64,000 bases of DNA from Zanthoxylum bungeanum. Lineage: Eukaryota; Streptophyta; Magnoliopsida; Sapindales; Rutaceae. This document shows positions 10,735-21,200 of the stretch, piece after piece. A program made the translations under genes and the position numbers. A model generated the notes under the pieces. The model saw only the letters and a program-made list of their open reading frames with translations. It had not been told where the DNA came from and ran no database searches. The DNA is taken from NCBI GenBank assembly GCA_019454045.1, contig SKCR01051194.1:1-64000 (forward strand), read 5' to 3'. Position 1 is the stretch's first letter. Every line of letters starts with the position of its first letter.

Positions 10735-10860
10735 ATAAAAAATAGAAGGAAGGAAAAGAAGTGAAGCCGAGAGAGAAGAGTAGCAAAGAAAGAAGAAGAA
10801 AAAGAAGAGAATAAGGAAAAAGGGAAGAAGAAAAGAAAAGAGAATGAAGGAGAATGAAAC
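10735..10860 (+). repeat. Purine-only low-complexity tract
   Basis: GAA/GGA/AAG-rich stretch with very few pyrimidines. The open frames on its opposite strand (Ser/Phe/Leu-rich) are by-products of this composition. Confidence 0.8.
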
Positions 10861-11261
10861 AAGTGAACTATGGCTACCATTGGAAGCTTGGAGGATGAAG
10901 AAATCAAAAGGAAGAGGTAAGAAACCCAAGACCCAAATTTTTATTTGAATGATGAATTTAATGATTTGATGATTGTATTATATTGAGGATATGAGTGTGA
11001 TGATGATTGTATGATTTCCTTCTTTGAAACAATGAAAATGAGATAAACCTAATTTGGTAAGTTTGGGTATGAAATGGTAAAATATGTAATATAGATTGGA
11101 AGTTGGATTGAATGATAATTGAGAGCTTGATGTATCATTAAATGAGTGAAAGATGAGGTATTTTGATATTAGTTTTGGTATGGAATGAAAATGATTAAAA
11201 ATAGGTTAAATAGTTTTGATATTAGTTAGTGACTTAGTGTATAAAGAAATGAATTGAAAGT

Positions 11262-11266
11262 TTGAT
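11262..11266. repeat. Target site duplication of element C, left copy (TTGAT)
   Basis: It immediately precedes LTR base 11267 and is identical to 24124-24128. Five bp is the standard Ty3/gypsy duplication length. Confidence 0.9.
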
Positions 11267-11809
11267 TGTAGGCACTGTATTTTTTCATAGACCTAATGAT
11301 GAGCCTCGTATGGAGGCACTACCCTTAAGTTGCGGAAGTCGCGGGAAACAGACGTCGGAAGGAAAAACTCAATACCTTGTTAGATTTCATTCGTTTGCTT
11401 AGCCTTGGGTTCGCTAGTTAATCTCTGTTTTAACTGTTAGACTCGGCCAAAAAATCCATGCATCCCACACCAAGCCACACACCAAGCCCACACACCACCA
11501 AGCCACACACCCAAGCCCACACACCACCAAGCCCACACGCCCATAAGCCTCCAAACCCAATCCAAAAAATATCCAACACATTAAGCATATGTTAAAATCC
11601 AAACAAATCACCTTCTCAATTTAAATCAAATCAAATCACATGCTTAAATTAAATAATCAAAACAAATCCCATAAATCTCTTTCCTAAACTAAAACAAATC
11701 ACCATCCTAAATTGAATAGATCTTTTCCTTATAACACACTAATTGAAGATACCCTCCATGATTGCATGATTTCTTTCCTACCAAAATAAGAACAACCCTA
11801 ACCATTTCT

Positions 11810-11817
11810 TATAAAAA
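11810..11817 (+). promoter_or_regulatory. TATA box in element C 5' LTR
   Basis: TATAAAAA is conserved at 22110-22117 in the 3' LTR and at 34886-34893 (minus) in the solo LTR. Conservation across three copies supports it as the core promoter. Confidence 0.6.
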
Positions 11818-12484
11818 TGAGCACAAAACCAAACCTTAAGCCCCAACATTCACGTCCAAGACACAAGAGAAGAGTACCCTTCATTGCCGTGAAACACACC
11901 CCCCAATTAGCCCTTTCATTCACGCCAACAGCAACCTAAAATAGCCCTCACATTCACGCAAACAACAACTTAAAATAGCCCTCACATTCACGCATACAAC
12001 AACCTAAAATAGCCCTCACATTCACGCAAATCACATCTTCAAAACACCCTTGAATTCACGCCAAATAGCAACAAGAAACCGCCCTTAATTCACTGAAAAA
12101 CATCCCCAAGCAAAAAATAGCCCTAAAATAGCCCCTAAATCGCCAAAAAATTGCACTCTAAACACTCCCCAAACCACCAAAAAAAACTGCACCCTAAAAC
12201 AGTCAAAAAATAGTAGCAAAAACAGTAGCAAAAACAGCCGCCCAAAACAGCGAGGCAATGAAGGAAAATATTGAATCGGTGAATCGAAAAGGTTGCGGAG
12301 CATTAACCCTCCCGACGGCCGCGTAACGCGCTTTCAAGAGGCGACTTAAAAGGTAAGACCTGAGGGCACCATTTTATTTACTTTCGTCCATCTTTTTCAG
12401 TTATTTATTTTTATTTCCTCGCATGCATCTTGTTGGTTTATGTATGTTATTATTATTGGATGGATGATTTTGTGCTCGCTCCCA

Positions 12485-12589
12485 TGGTATATCGGATGGA
12501 AACCCAGACGTAAATTCCGTAGCCGAATCTGAATGGACGGTAGTGCAGTTTGTACTTTGGAAATAACTCTACGTACTGCTTGAGAAACG
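12485..12589 (+). repeat. Conserved 105-bp Tat LTR module
   Basis: It runs from TGGTATATCGGATGGAAACC to CTTGAGAAACG. Nine further copies occur: 22778-22882 and 23416-23520 (plus), and 25172-25274, 26139-26241, 32046-32150, 32996-33100, 34074-34180, 53265-53370 and 54314-54419 (minus). It stays alignable when the flanking LTR sequence of C, D and E does not. Function unknown; a transcriptional or RNA element is an inference. Confidence 0.88.
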
Positions 12590-12819
12590 TACACATTTCG
12601 TTTTATCTAATCTTGTGTTTATCCATGATTTTTTAGAAATAGCATGTTATCTCCATGCATGATTTAGTTATTTCTTTCGTATTAGGAACTTAATTGTATC
12701 TCTTTAAAGCTTATGTTTAGACAATCATTATTTATTTATGTTTCTACATTTATCAATTTAATATGTCCATGAAATTGTGTGCTTGCCATTATGTCGACTT
12801 ACTTTTATGCATGCAAACT

Positions 12820-12960
12820 TAGATATAGGTTCTACTCCTATGTGTGTAAACTTAGATATAGGTTCTACTCCTATGTATGTAAACTTAGATATAGGTTGTA
12901 TGCAAACTTAGATATAGGTTGTATGCAAACTTAGATATAGGTTGTATGCAAATTTAGAGG
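12820..12960 (+). repeat. Short tandem repeat of AAACTTAGATATAGGTT units
   Basis: About six units of 23-31 bp, each containing AACTTAGATATAGGTT (the last diverged), some followed by CTACTCCTATGT. The 3' LTR has the same block at about 23755-23865. Confidence 0.85.
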
Positions 12961-13229
12961 TAGGTTATTATTGCATGTGTATGTTGTGTAGACTTGGTTA
13001 TATTATTGTACGAATCCGTTCATTACAAGTGGCATAAGTAAGGGACCATTCTGAACCTAATGGTTTTAGGTCTTTCCTTGCGATGGGTGAGTGTGACCTT
13101 AAATCATTTCCTAGTTCATGCTGGGTGGCGACTCCTTTACTCTCCGGTTTAGTCCCCCGCAGGCTACTCTGTACTCCTGACCAGGTCGCGAGCTTGGAAT
13201 AGCATCGCCGATTTATGTGTCCTACAGTC

Positions 13230-13247
13230 TGGCGACTCCACTGGGGA
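13230..13247 (+). promoter_or_regulatory. Primer binding site of element C
   Basis: TGGCGACTCCACTGGGGA lies three bases after the LTR end. The same 18-base site, with small changes, is at 31348-31365 and 52567-52583 on the minus strand in D and E2. Its start fits a tRNA CCA end. Tat/Ogre elements are usually assigned tRNA-Arg, which I could not check. Confidence 0.8.
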
Positions 13248-14198
13248 TAGAGAATCGGCCCCGAAATAATGTCTTGTAATGTTTGTGATTTTCACTTTAG
13301 TTAACTGTGTCCACAAGTGGGTTGGGTCCAAGGGGATTAACCAAAGTCATTATTAGAGTTAGGTAATGGTTTGGTGTCTTCCTCTATTCACTACATTTCT
13401 ATAGCTGAAAGGAAAAGCTGTGAAGGCACCTAGATAATCATTTACTCGAAGCTTACCGTGATGGACTAATTTGGAGGACCTATTGTTTATTCCTGTCACT
13501 AAGGCGATAAGAGCCTAAGAGGCTTGGGTATTTAGGAGAGTCTGCTCCACCCTCCCTCTAGGGAATCTTCAATAAGAAATCCATTTGACAGTTATTCATA
13601 TATCATCACTCGTTGGCACGTACCTTAGGGTATAAAAAAGGTGTGCTTACTTGGTCGCTCGAAATTTTGAGTGGGGAGACCTAGTTGTAGGCAATCCTTC
13701 ACCAACGGGAGCCTTTGTCTACTCTCCCAGAAACCCACATTGAACCATAGTTGTATGACCAATAGAAACCATCATTTTATACTTATGGTTGTGGGACCAT
13801 CATCATTTGGATTCATTTGGACTTTTTGTTATGAGGTGCGAACTTGTTGGGCTATTTAAACTGGGACCAGTTTGTATCTTATGAAGATTGGGCAAAAAGA
13901 TTCTAAAATACCGATGGGCCATTTTATGTTTGGGCCTCTTATCATTTAAAGTTGTTTACCCACATTATCGCAAAAGTGTAAACCTGTTGGGCTTTTTTCA
14001 ACTGGGACAAGTTTGCACCTCACAATAGTATGGTTGAATGCTTTGAAATGTTAACGGGCCGACTTGTATGAAAATCTTGACGGGCTTATATATTTCATGC
14101 ATCGAGCGCATATATGCTGGCTCACATTTTCAAAAGACACCATAGATACCCGTTGGGTTAAGGAAGATGGAAGACTCGTCAAAAGGCTGTTAGCAAAT
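13248..14198 (+). other. Long untranslated leader of element C
   Basis: It has no conserved coding frame. Bases 13370-13560 match the E2 leader (about 52260-52450, inverted). Bases 13800-14060 contain diverged repeats built on 'cells' of gggcc, aactggga and agtttg motifs, equivalent to the 143-165-bp repeats in the E2 leader. Several out-of-frame ATGs precede gag. Confidence 0.7.
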
Positions 14199-15570
14199 AT
14201 GAGCGAATCAACAAATGAGGGATCTCTTATTGATCAGCTAGACTAGTCTCACTAAGGTTATCGAGCACTTGCAAGCTTTGACCACCGCTATGGCTAATAT
14301 GGTCGTGCCTCGCGCTGAAGGAGGCCTTGCTAATGGGAGGCGTGAAGAGCCTCCGAATAGGTTGAGTGATGAGATCCCTATTTTTGATGATGACGTGGCT
14401 GAGTATGCCGCAGGAAGGATAGCTGGGTCTCAGGCTGAACCGTAGAAACTCCGGGATCAGGTAGAGTCAGTTACCCTTTAAGCATTAAGATTTACTAGAC
14501 TATGAGGTGATGACTTTTGAGGAGCAGCTGCCGGCTCAATTCAAGATGCCCAACATAGCCAAGTTCAACAGGAATAGGGATTCGAGGGTCCATCTTCGAC
14601 AATATGTTTATGTGATGAGTTCAGCGGGTCTGTCGAAGCATCAGGTTCAGAAGATGTTTGGGATATCGCTTGAAGGGGCACCCGTGGAATGGTATCACGA
14701 TCTTGAGAGGAAGGTCAATGATGATTAGAGGGCATTGGCGGAGGCCTTTCTGAATCAGTATGTCACGGATTTGGAGATCGACTTGTCGCTTCGCGACTTG
14801 GAGAATACCAAATAGAAGCCAGAGGATAGCTTAAAGGATTATGTAGATCGCTGGAGAAACTAACTTCTGAGATGCAGACTCGGTCCTCGGAGAAGGACCA
14901 GATCAAGATTATTTTCAAGGGCACCAAGCCCTCTATTTATGGCAAGCTGAGGAGGATGACCTCTATGATTGGTGATTTTCGACAGTTGAGGGAGACTGTC
15001 ATGGACATTGAGGAGGAAGAAGCTGAGAACAGGAAGTTTTATGGCCTGAATATGAGGACCATTGGGGGGCCGTCAGGGACCAAGCCCATTCTGTTGTGAG
15101 GTTGCCGTCAGAAACAGGCAATTTTCTAACCTGGGCAAGCCTTTGTCTAAGGTGCTTGAGAAGTTGAAGAGACAAGGACTCCTAAAACCCTTAGAAGCTG
15201 GACCACTTCCCAACCCTCCACCACTACACCTCAACATGAACCTATACTGCCATTACCACCAACAAAAATGCCATGACACTAACAGCTATGCCCGCCTCAG
15301 ACATGAAATCCAAGACCTCATCGACTCCCACAAAATACCCGACCCAAAAAAAGAGCAACCCAATACACACAAATCCCGTACCTAACTATCACTCTGTTCC
15401 ACCACCCACCTACATGATTAGCTCCGGCATACCTGAAAGCCTTGTCCTCCAAAACTTTGACCGCAAGCCTTTGTCTTGGGATATGGGATAGTACTTAGTG
15501 AGGATGAAATGGAGCAGTGGAAGAATTTCTAGAATGACTTCTCAAGTAGTGACGAGGAGGAGGTGAAGGG
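14199..15570 (+). pseudogene. gag: Tat-lineage gag pseudogene (element C)
   Basis: The start MSESTNEGSLIDQL matches the gag starts of B, D and E2. The capsid core is readable in 14507-15099 (SSAGLSKHQVQKMFG, then WYHDLERK, DLEIDLSLRDLENTK). The zinc knuckle C-x2-H-x4-C-H region at 15240-15300 reads CHYHQQKCHDTNSY, so the last ligand Cys has become Tyr. In-frame stops at about 14242, 14444, 14727, 14814 and 14862 are mostly CAG/CAA to TAG/TAA or TGG to TAG changes. Gag reads on into protease without a clear boundary, as in the uninterrupted E2 frame. Confidence 0.85.
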
Positions 15571-16871
15571 ATGACACACAGCGGCCGTTTTTACAGTGAT
15601 ATAGTGAAGAAGGGCAAAGAAGTGTTAACAGAAGGTAGAGAGGTGGCAGAGAACATGGAAAATGCTGAAGGAGATGTAGTGTTACGTCAGTTGAAGAAGA
15701 CACGAGCACATGTGAGCATTTGGGAGTTGTTGTGTGCATCTCAAGGGCATAGGCATTCCATGGTTGAGGCTTTAAGAAAGATAATGGTACCGGAAGATTC
15801 CAACCCTACAATGTTCATAGGATCGGTGTAGAAGGAAGCTTTGTAGGTGATAACATTCTCTGAGGAGGAACTTCCGGTGGAGGGAAGGAATCACAATAGG
15901 CAACTATTCATAAGAACAGAAGTGAGGGGCAAAAAGACATCTTCTGTTATGGTGGATGATGGCCCATCTATCAATGTGTGCCATATGAAGATTTTGTCGA
16001 GGTTGGGTATGAATATGACTGATCTGAGTCCCTCCAATATGACTATCAAAGCATATGATGATAGTAAGTGGAGAGTTGAGGGAACTTTTATTGCGTAGTC
16101 AAAGTGGGCCCAATTGAAGATGAGGTCGAGTTCACGGTGCTTGACATCATGGCCACTTTTGCTTTGCTATTGGGGAGGCCGTGGTTTCACAAGCTTGGGG
16201 GCGTGCCCTCCACTTTGCACCAGGTCATTAAGTTTCCATATGGGGGAGATATTGTCACTATTAGAGCTGAAGTAGACAATAATGTGATCGCCTTGGAGAT
16301 ACAACCTTTCCCTAGGTTCCAAGTGTCGGTAACCTTTGTGGAGTGGGTGGATCCAAAGGTGGCTAGGATCATGGAGAAGATGAAGTTCGAGCCAGATACA
16401 GATTCGGGTGTTGGAGGAGCATTGCCCGACTTCAAGAGGTAGACCAATAGGAGAGGTTTGGGATACAAATCCGACGAGGATAAGCCAAAGACTAAGTAGA
16501 AAGGGTTGAAGCTGACAGAATATTTTGTGAAAGCCACAGGGTACCGAAGAGAGCCTGAACCAGTGAAAGTCAATGGGATCATGGTACTAGGATTTGAGAT
16601 CTTCCAAGATGTGATGGCCAAGAAACCGTTGGTAGAAGAAACTGCAAATGAGGAAGACAAGTGGGAAGAGGAGCTGATGCAGTTGGAGAGCTTGACTCTC
16701 AAGGAGAGTAAGGAGACTGAAGAAACCCGGCTGTGGAGGATGAAGCGTCTGTGTGAGGACAAAGACATTTATCTCATTGATTTATTTAAGTGTACCCCTG
16801 CTTCGTTAATAATAAAGACATTCATTTTGCTTACTTGCCTGAGTCTCTTCCTTTCAATTTGCATGACTTGA
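15571..16871 (+). pseudogene. pro: Aspartic protease and linker pseudogene (element C)
   Basis: The protease would cut the Gag-Pol polyprotein. The active-site region reads SVMVDDGPSINVCHMKIL near 15950, where E2 has VMVDDGSAINVCPLKIL, so the conserved Ser is Pro here. The flap and C-terminal parts follow at 16104-16442 (FTVLDI, LLGRPWFHKLGG). The linker (16506-16871) contains the lineage-typical ATGYRREPEPVKVNGIMV segment. Stops at about 15829, 15844, 16098, 16441 and 16498 break the frame. Confidence 0.85.
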
Positions 16872-16924
16872 GTATATTTGATATCAACTCAACCAAAACG
16901 AATGCATTTAACCTTGGTACGCCT

Positions 16925-17880
16925 GAAAGCCCAAGGAGATTCTAATTGCAAGGGACGTTACCTCTGAGGAGCGGATGAAATTAGAGAGATGCTAGTCAAA
17001 TATGCTAAAGTTTTCGCTTGGTCCTACGAGGACATTCCCGGAGTAGATAGAAGTATTGTTTAGCACATAATACCGACTTATTCAAACATGAGGTCGGTAA
17101 AGGAGAAGCTTCGAAGGATGAGACATGAGTGGGCCGAGAAAGTTAGAGAAGAAGTAAAGAAACTGATAGATATGAGATTTCTAGAAGTAGTGAAGTACCC
17201 CAAGTGGTTGGCAACATTGTGCCACTACCAAAGAAAGATGGGAAGGTCAGAATGTACGTGGATTATAGAGACCTTAACAAAGCTTGCCAGAAGGATGATT
17301 TTCCTTTACCCCATATAAACATACTGGTCGATAGTGCGGCTTTATCTTCCATGTACTCATTCACAGATGGGTTCTCAGGATATAATTTGGTTCTTATGGC
17401 TAAAAGACAAGCACAAGACGACCTTTGTCCAGAGTGGGGTACTTATTGCTATAAGGTGATGCCGTTTGGGCTCAAGAATACGGGAGTAAAAATTTTCAAC
17501 GAATGGCCACTACGTTATTCCACGACTTGATGTATAAGGAGATTGAGGTATATGTGGATGACATGATGGTGAAATCGAAAACAAGAAACGGACACATAGA
17601 AGCACAGGAGAAGTTCCTTGAACGAGTCGACAAATACAACCTGTGACTAAATCCCAAGAAGTGTGTGTTCGGAGTAACGTCAGGCAAGCTGCTAGGGCAC
17701 ATGGTAGGAATGGGAGGGATAGAAGTAGACCTTGAGAAGATCAAAGTGATTACAGAGATTCTCGCATCGAAGACAGAGAAAGAAGTTAGAGCATTCCTCG
17801 AAAAAATTCAGTACATTAGTCCGGTTCATCGCTAAGTTGATGTTAGTATGCGAGCCTATCTTCAAATTATTGAGGAAGGA
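16925..17880 (+). pseudogene. RT: Reverse transcriptase pseudogene (element C)
   Basis: RT fingers and palm are recognisable: VKEKLRRMRHEWAEKVREEV at about 17095, VDYRDLNKA at about 17255, and the catalytic YVDD at 17551-17562. Frameshifts near 17200, 17400 and 17490 and a stop at about 17645 separate the parts. Sequence is close to the E1 (40491-41486) and E2 RTs. Catalytic motif retained, enzyme dead. Confidence 0.88.
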
Positions 17881-18390
17881 CCAGCTAGTGAAATGGAATG
17901 AGCAATGCCAAGAAGCCTCTGACAGATCAAAGAATACTTGGTGAAACCCCATGTCTTGAAACCTCCAAGACTGGGCAAGCCCTTAATAGTATTTGGTCAT
18001 AGAACTAGAAGCGCTGGGGCGATGATTGTACAAGTAGATTAGACGGGAGTAGAGCATGCAGTCTACTACCTTAGTAAAAAAGATGCTTCCGTACGAAGCC
18101 CGCTATCAATAAATAGAGAAGATCTGTTTGGCTATAGTGTGGGAGTCCAGAAAATTGCGTCATTACTTATAATCTTACAAGATCTAAGTGGTAGCAAAGG
18201 AGAATCCCTTGAAGTATCTGCATTTAGTGCCTTCACTAGTAGGGAAGTTAAGCAGATGGTTGGTGTTGCTGACAGAGTTTGATATTGAGTATCTCACTTC
18301 TAAAGTAATCAAAGATCGAGTCGTAGCGGAGTTCCTGGCACTACAACCTATAGAAGAAGACCAATATAAGTTTGAATTCCAGACGAAGAA
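17881..18390 (+). pseudogene. RH: RNase H pseudogene and connection (element C)
   Basis: Ty3-type RNase H would degrade the RNA template. Readable pieces are EALGAMMVQ-like, VYYLSKKMLPYEARYQ, then a TAA, IEKICLA, and KENPLKYLHLVPSLVGKLSR. The stops after YEARYQ and after LTRSYKI-type sequence occur at the same codons in E1, an unusual coincidence. Confidence 0.75.
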
Positions 18391-19010
18391 ATCCATGCAA
18401 TAATGGTCCAATGAAGGAAGATGTACTATAATGGAGCGGTAAACTACAAAGGATCCGGAATAGGAATCGTGATAGTAACCCCCGAATGAGAAACCTTGCC
18501 TATGGCCAAGAGGTTGATGTTCAGAGTAATCAAAAACATGGCCGAATATGAAGCATGCACCTTTGGACTGATAGCATTGATAACCTTGAGAGCTAACAAC
18601 GTAGAAGTCTATGGAGACTCGATGTTGGTAGTCCGACAGATGCAAGGAGAATGAGAATTGGAGGAAGAACGGTTGAAACCCTACCTATTCCACCTCAGGA
18701 ATTTGGCACAGGCTCTCCCCGATTATAAATTCCAGCATTTGTCGCAGGAAGAAAATCAAATGGCAGACACGTTGGCTACCCTAGCCGCAACTTGGGAAAA
18801 TCCAGAAAAATTAGTGATGAGACCTCTAGTGTTGACAACGACAAACAGACTTGTTTATGAGATAGAAATGGTCTTGGAAGTAGAGGTCGATGATGGGAAA
18901 CCCTGGTACTATGATATTCAGAGATACTTGGGACGAGGGGAATTCCTAGAAGAAGCAAGTAGGAAGGACATGATAGCTATTAGAAGTTGGCTTCCTAGTA
19001 TATGAGTTTG
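18391..19010 (+). pseudogene. aRH: Archaeal-type second RNase H pseudogene (element C)
   Basis: A second RNase H after the first marks the Tat/Ogre/Retand group. The core reads MYYNGAVNYKGSGIGIVIVT, then EYEACTFGL, VYGDSMLVV and ENQMADTLATLA. The first catalytic Asp of the FDGA motif (intact in E1) is Asn here, a G-to-A change. Stops at about 18486 and 18653 break the frame. Confidence 0.82.
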
Positions 19011-19079
19011 AAGGGGAAACTATACAAGAGACAAGTGAATGACATCCAACTGAAGTGTTTAAGGAAGGAATAGGCTCAG

Positions 19080-20190
19080 GAAGTAATGGAAGAAGTACAC
19101 GCCGGAGTATATGGACCGCACATGAACGGATTGAATTTGTCTCGTAAGATTGTGAGGCAAGGCTTCTACTGGTCGACCATGGAAGCTGACTGCGCAAATC
19201 TAGTGAAGTATTGTCACGATTTTCAAGCGCACGGTAACCTGAACCATTTACCGCACATGAAGTTGCATGGGCTATCGGAGCCGTGGCCTTTCTCAGCCTG
19301 GGAAATTGACATGATCAGAGAAATTCGACCACATGCATCAAATGCACATCGTTTCATAGTAGTGGCAGTAGATTACTTTTCAAAATAGGTGGAAGTCGAG
19401 TCATTTTGTAATGTTACAACAAAGTAGATGGCGAAGTTCATAGCCTGAAACATCATACATCGATACAAAATGCCGCACATGTAGTCACAGTTGACGAAGT
19501 CCATTTTCAAGGAGAAACAAAAGCGATGCTACTGAAGTACGGGATAGGACATCACAAGTCATCACCTTATAGACCACAAGCAAATAGGGTAGTGGAAACA
19601 ACCAATAAAACGATTAAGAAGATATTAGCCAAAATGATAGAGAGTTACAGAGATTGGGCGAATTAAATATTGTACTCCTTGTGGGGGTACAGAACTTCTA
19701 TGAGAACAGCAACGTGAGCCATACCTTATTCTTTGGCCTATGGAATAGAAGCAGTAATGCCGGTAGAAGTGGAGATACAATTAATGTGAGCACTAGCAGA
19801 AACGGAATTACCTGAACAAGAATGGGCCTCGCAGAGATTTGAACAGTTAGTTTTGCTAGATGAGAAGAGAATGAAGTCTTTACATCATATGCAGTTATAC
19901 CAAAAGAGGTTGGCTCGAGCATTCAACAAGAAGGTGTGTCCTACCAAGATCAGAAAGGGTGATCTGGTATTTAAGCAGTCAAAGCCATCGACAACAGATC
20001 CGAGAGGAAAGTTCAGACCCAACGGGAGTCAAGAAAGTGATGGGAAATGAGGTAGTGAGACTGTCAGATTTAGAAGGGAATGAGTTCACCGAGCCAATCA
20101 ACATGGACAGGTTGAAGTAATATTTTGCCTGAGGAAGAGAAGACTTAGCGATCACCAGGAGAACTGGAAGAAGACCTAACCCAACGGAAT
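19080..20190 (+). pseudogene. INT: Integrase pseudogene (element C)
   Basis: The HHCC zinc region lies around 19090-19240 (HAGVYGPHMNGLNL, then CHDFQAHGN, where the last Cys is Phe-shifted relative to E1 CHDC). The core keeps the first Asp (EIDMIREI), the region of the second Asp is frameshifted near 19490, and the Glu segment NRVVETTNKTIKK remains near 19585. The C-terminal part reads KRLARAFNKKV and GDLVFKQ (19853-20050). TGG-to-TAG and CAG-to-TAG stops are frequent. Confidence 0.85.
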
Positions 20191-20502
20191 AGGAAATTCA
20201 TCCATGCTTGTATACATGTAACGTACTTGCATTTTTTGTGTGTTTTGTTTCATTTTTGTATTCACAGGTTTCAAAAAAGAGAAGGAGAAAGCGGCAAATG
20301 CAAGGCAACCAGAAGAGCAACATAGCATCATCAGTTTCGGGAATAAATCCCAGGGTTGAGGCCCACATCAGTATCAGTTTCGGGAATGAATCCCAGGGTT
20401 GAGGCCCACATCACCAGTAGTTTTTGGGAATGAATCCCGGCGGGCGAAGCCCGCACTATCAGCAGTTGGAAGGAAGAATTGTAGAAAAAAAAAAAGAGAA
20501 AG
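20191..20502 (+). repeat. 3'UTR start and tandem repeats of element C
   Basis: After pol comes about 130 bp of unassigned sequence, then three units of about 45 bp (20328-20465) containing GGGAATGAATCCC, a short inverted repeat, and GAGGCCCACATCA. The units are the same family as the nine-unit array in E1 (37676-38050, inverted). Confidence 0.85.
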
Positions 20503-21200
20503 AAGTCCTTGATGGTTAGGCATATGTCCGGTGATGAAATTAATTACCGTAGGGTGAACCTTAGAAACGATAAGTGTGAAATGTGCTCTCATCCAATATT
20601 TTGAGTGGTTGATCTCAGGTAGACACGTGGGCACTTAATACAGGATCTTAGAAGTAGAAGCTTGAGTAGTTGGCGAGATGACTAGTTGAAGAGATGGCGA
20701 AATGACCGTTTGTTTAGATGTCCATCCTGATTTACTCGTGTTATGATATGTGATATGGTTGGAAACGAAGGAAAAGTCTCTGAAGAGGAAAAAAAATCGC
20801 CTATAACTGATAAGCGTGAAGCTACCCAAGGGCGAGTATTAGGACCACCATGAGGAGAAATGCTACCTTAAAGGGTAGGTGTGTTGAAAAAAAGAAAGAA
20901 CAGAAGAGAGAATGAAGAAAAGAAGAAGAAAACATATCATATTGAGTACAAAGAAGTAATTGCAGAGCATGATCAAGACATCTAGGTTGGTTAGACCCAC
21001 TGATCCCATATTTTGAAACAAAATCATCGAGTTGGCTAACTTAAGGATTAAGTTGTGAAAGAACCTTGGCGCATACACACTTGGAGACTAGTTCAGATCA
21101 TTTGTTCAAACGGTCAGATTTGAGTTGTGTCAGGTACTTTGAAGGTTCTCTGGTTTCGACACTATGCATCATTTGAGGATGAAAATATGTATAACTATTG
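20503..21200 (+). other. Athila-like 3'UTR segment within Tat element C
   Basis: It aligns over about 700 bp, inverted, with 44400-45135, the non-coding region between integrase and 3' LTR of Athila fragment H. Shared blocks include CTTAGAAACGATAAGT, GTGACTAGTTGAAGA-type sequence, GGAGAAATGCTACCTTAAAG and ATCTAGGTTG. Elements B, D and E1 lack it. Position (integrase to PPT) is the same in both lineages. Confidence 0.82.

Larger units (their letters stand above)
10283..11266 (+). repeat. Chromovirus-like LTR, left part
   Basis: The LTR starts TGTAACGACT just after the polypurine tract. It contains a TATA box and a purine-rich leader. It is cut at 11266 by element C and resumes at 24129 after the target duplication. 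Confidence 0.55.
11267..13226 (+). repeat. 5' LTR of element C
   Basis: 1,960 bp from TGTAGGCACTG to CCTACA. It contains a TATA box at 11810, a block of short repeats built on CCCTCACATTCACGCAAA (about 11935-12030), a consensus-like splice donor at 12353, the 105-bp Tat LTR module at 12485-12589, and a 23-31-bp tandem repeat (12820-12960). Homologous LTRs are the 3' LTR of C and the solo LTR at 33518-35481. Confidence 0.9.

Noticed and set aside
16187..16768. 193-codon open frame on the minus strand of element C
   Set aside because: It is antisense to the protease and linker region. It is Ser/Leu-rich and has no domain.
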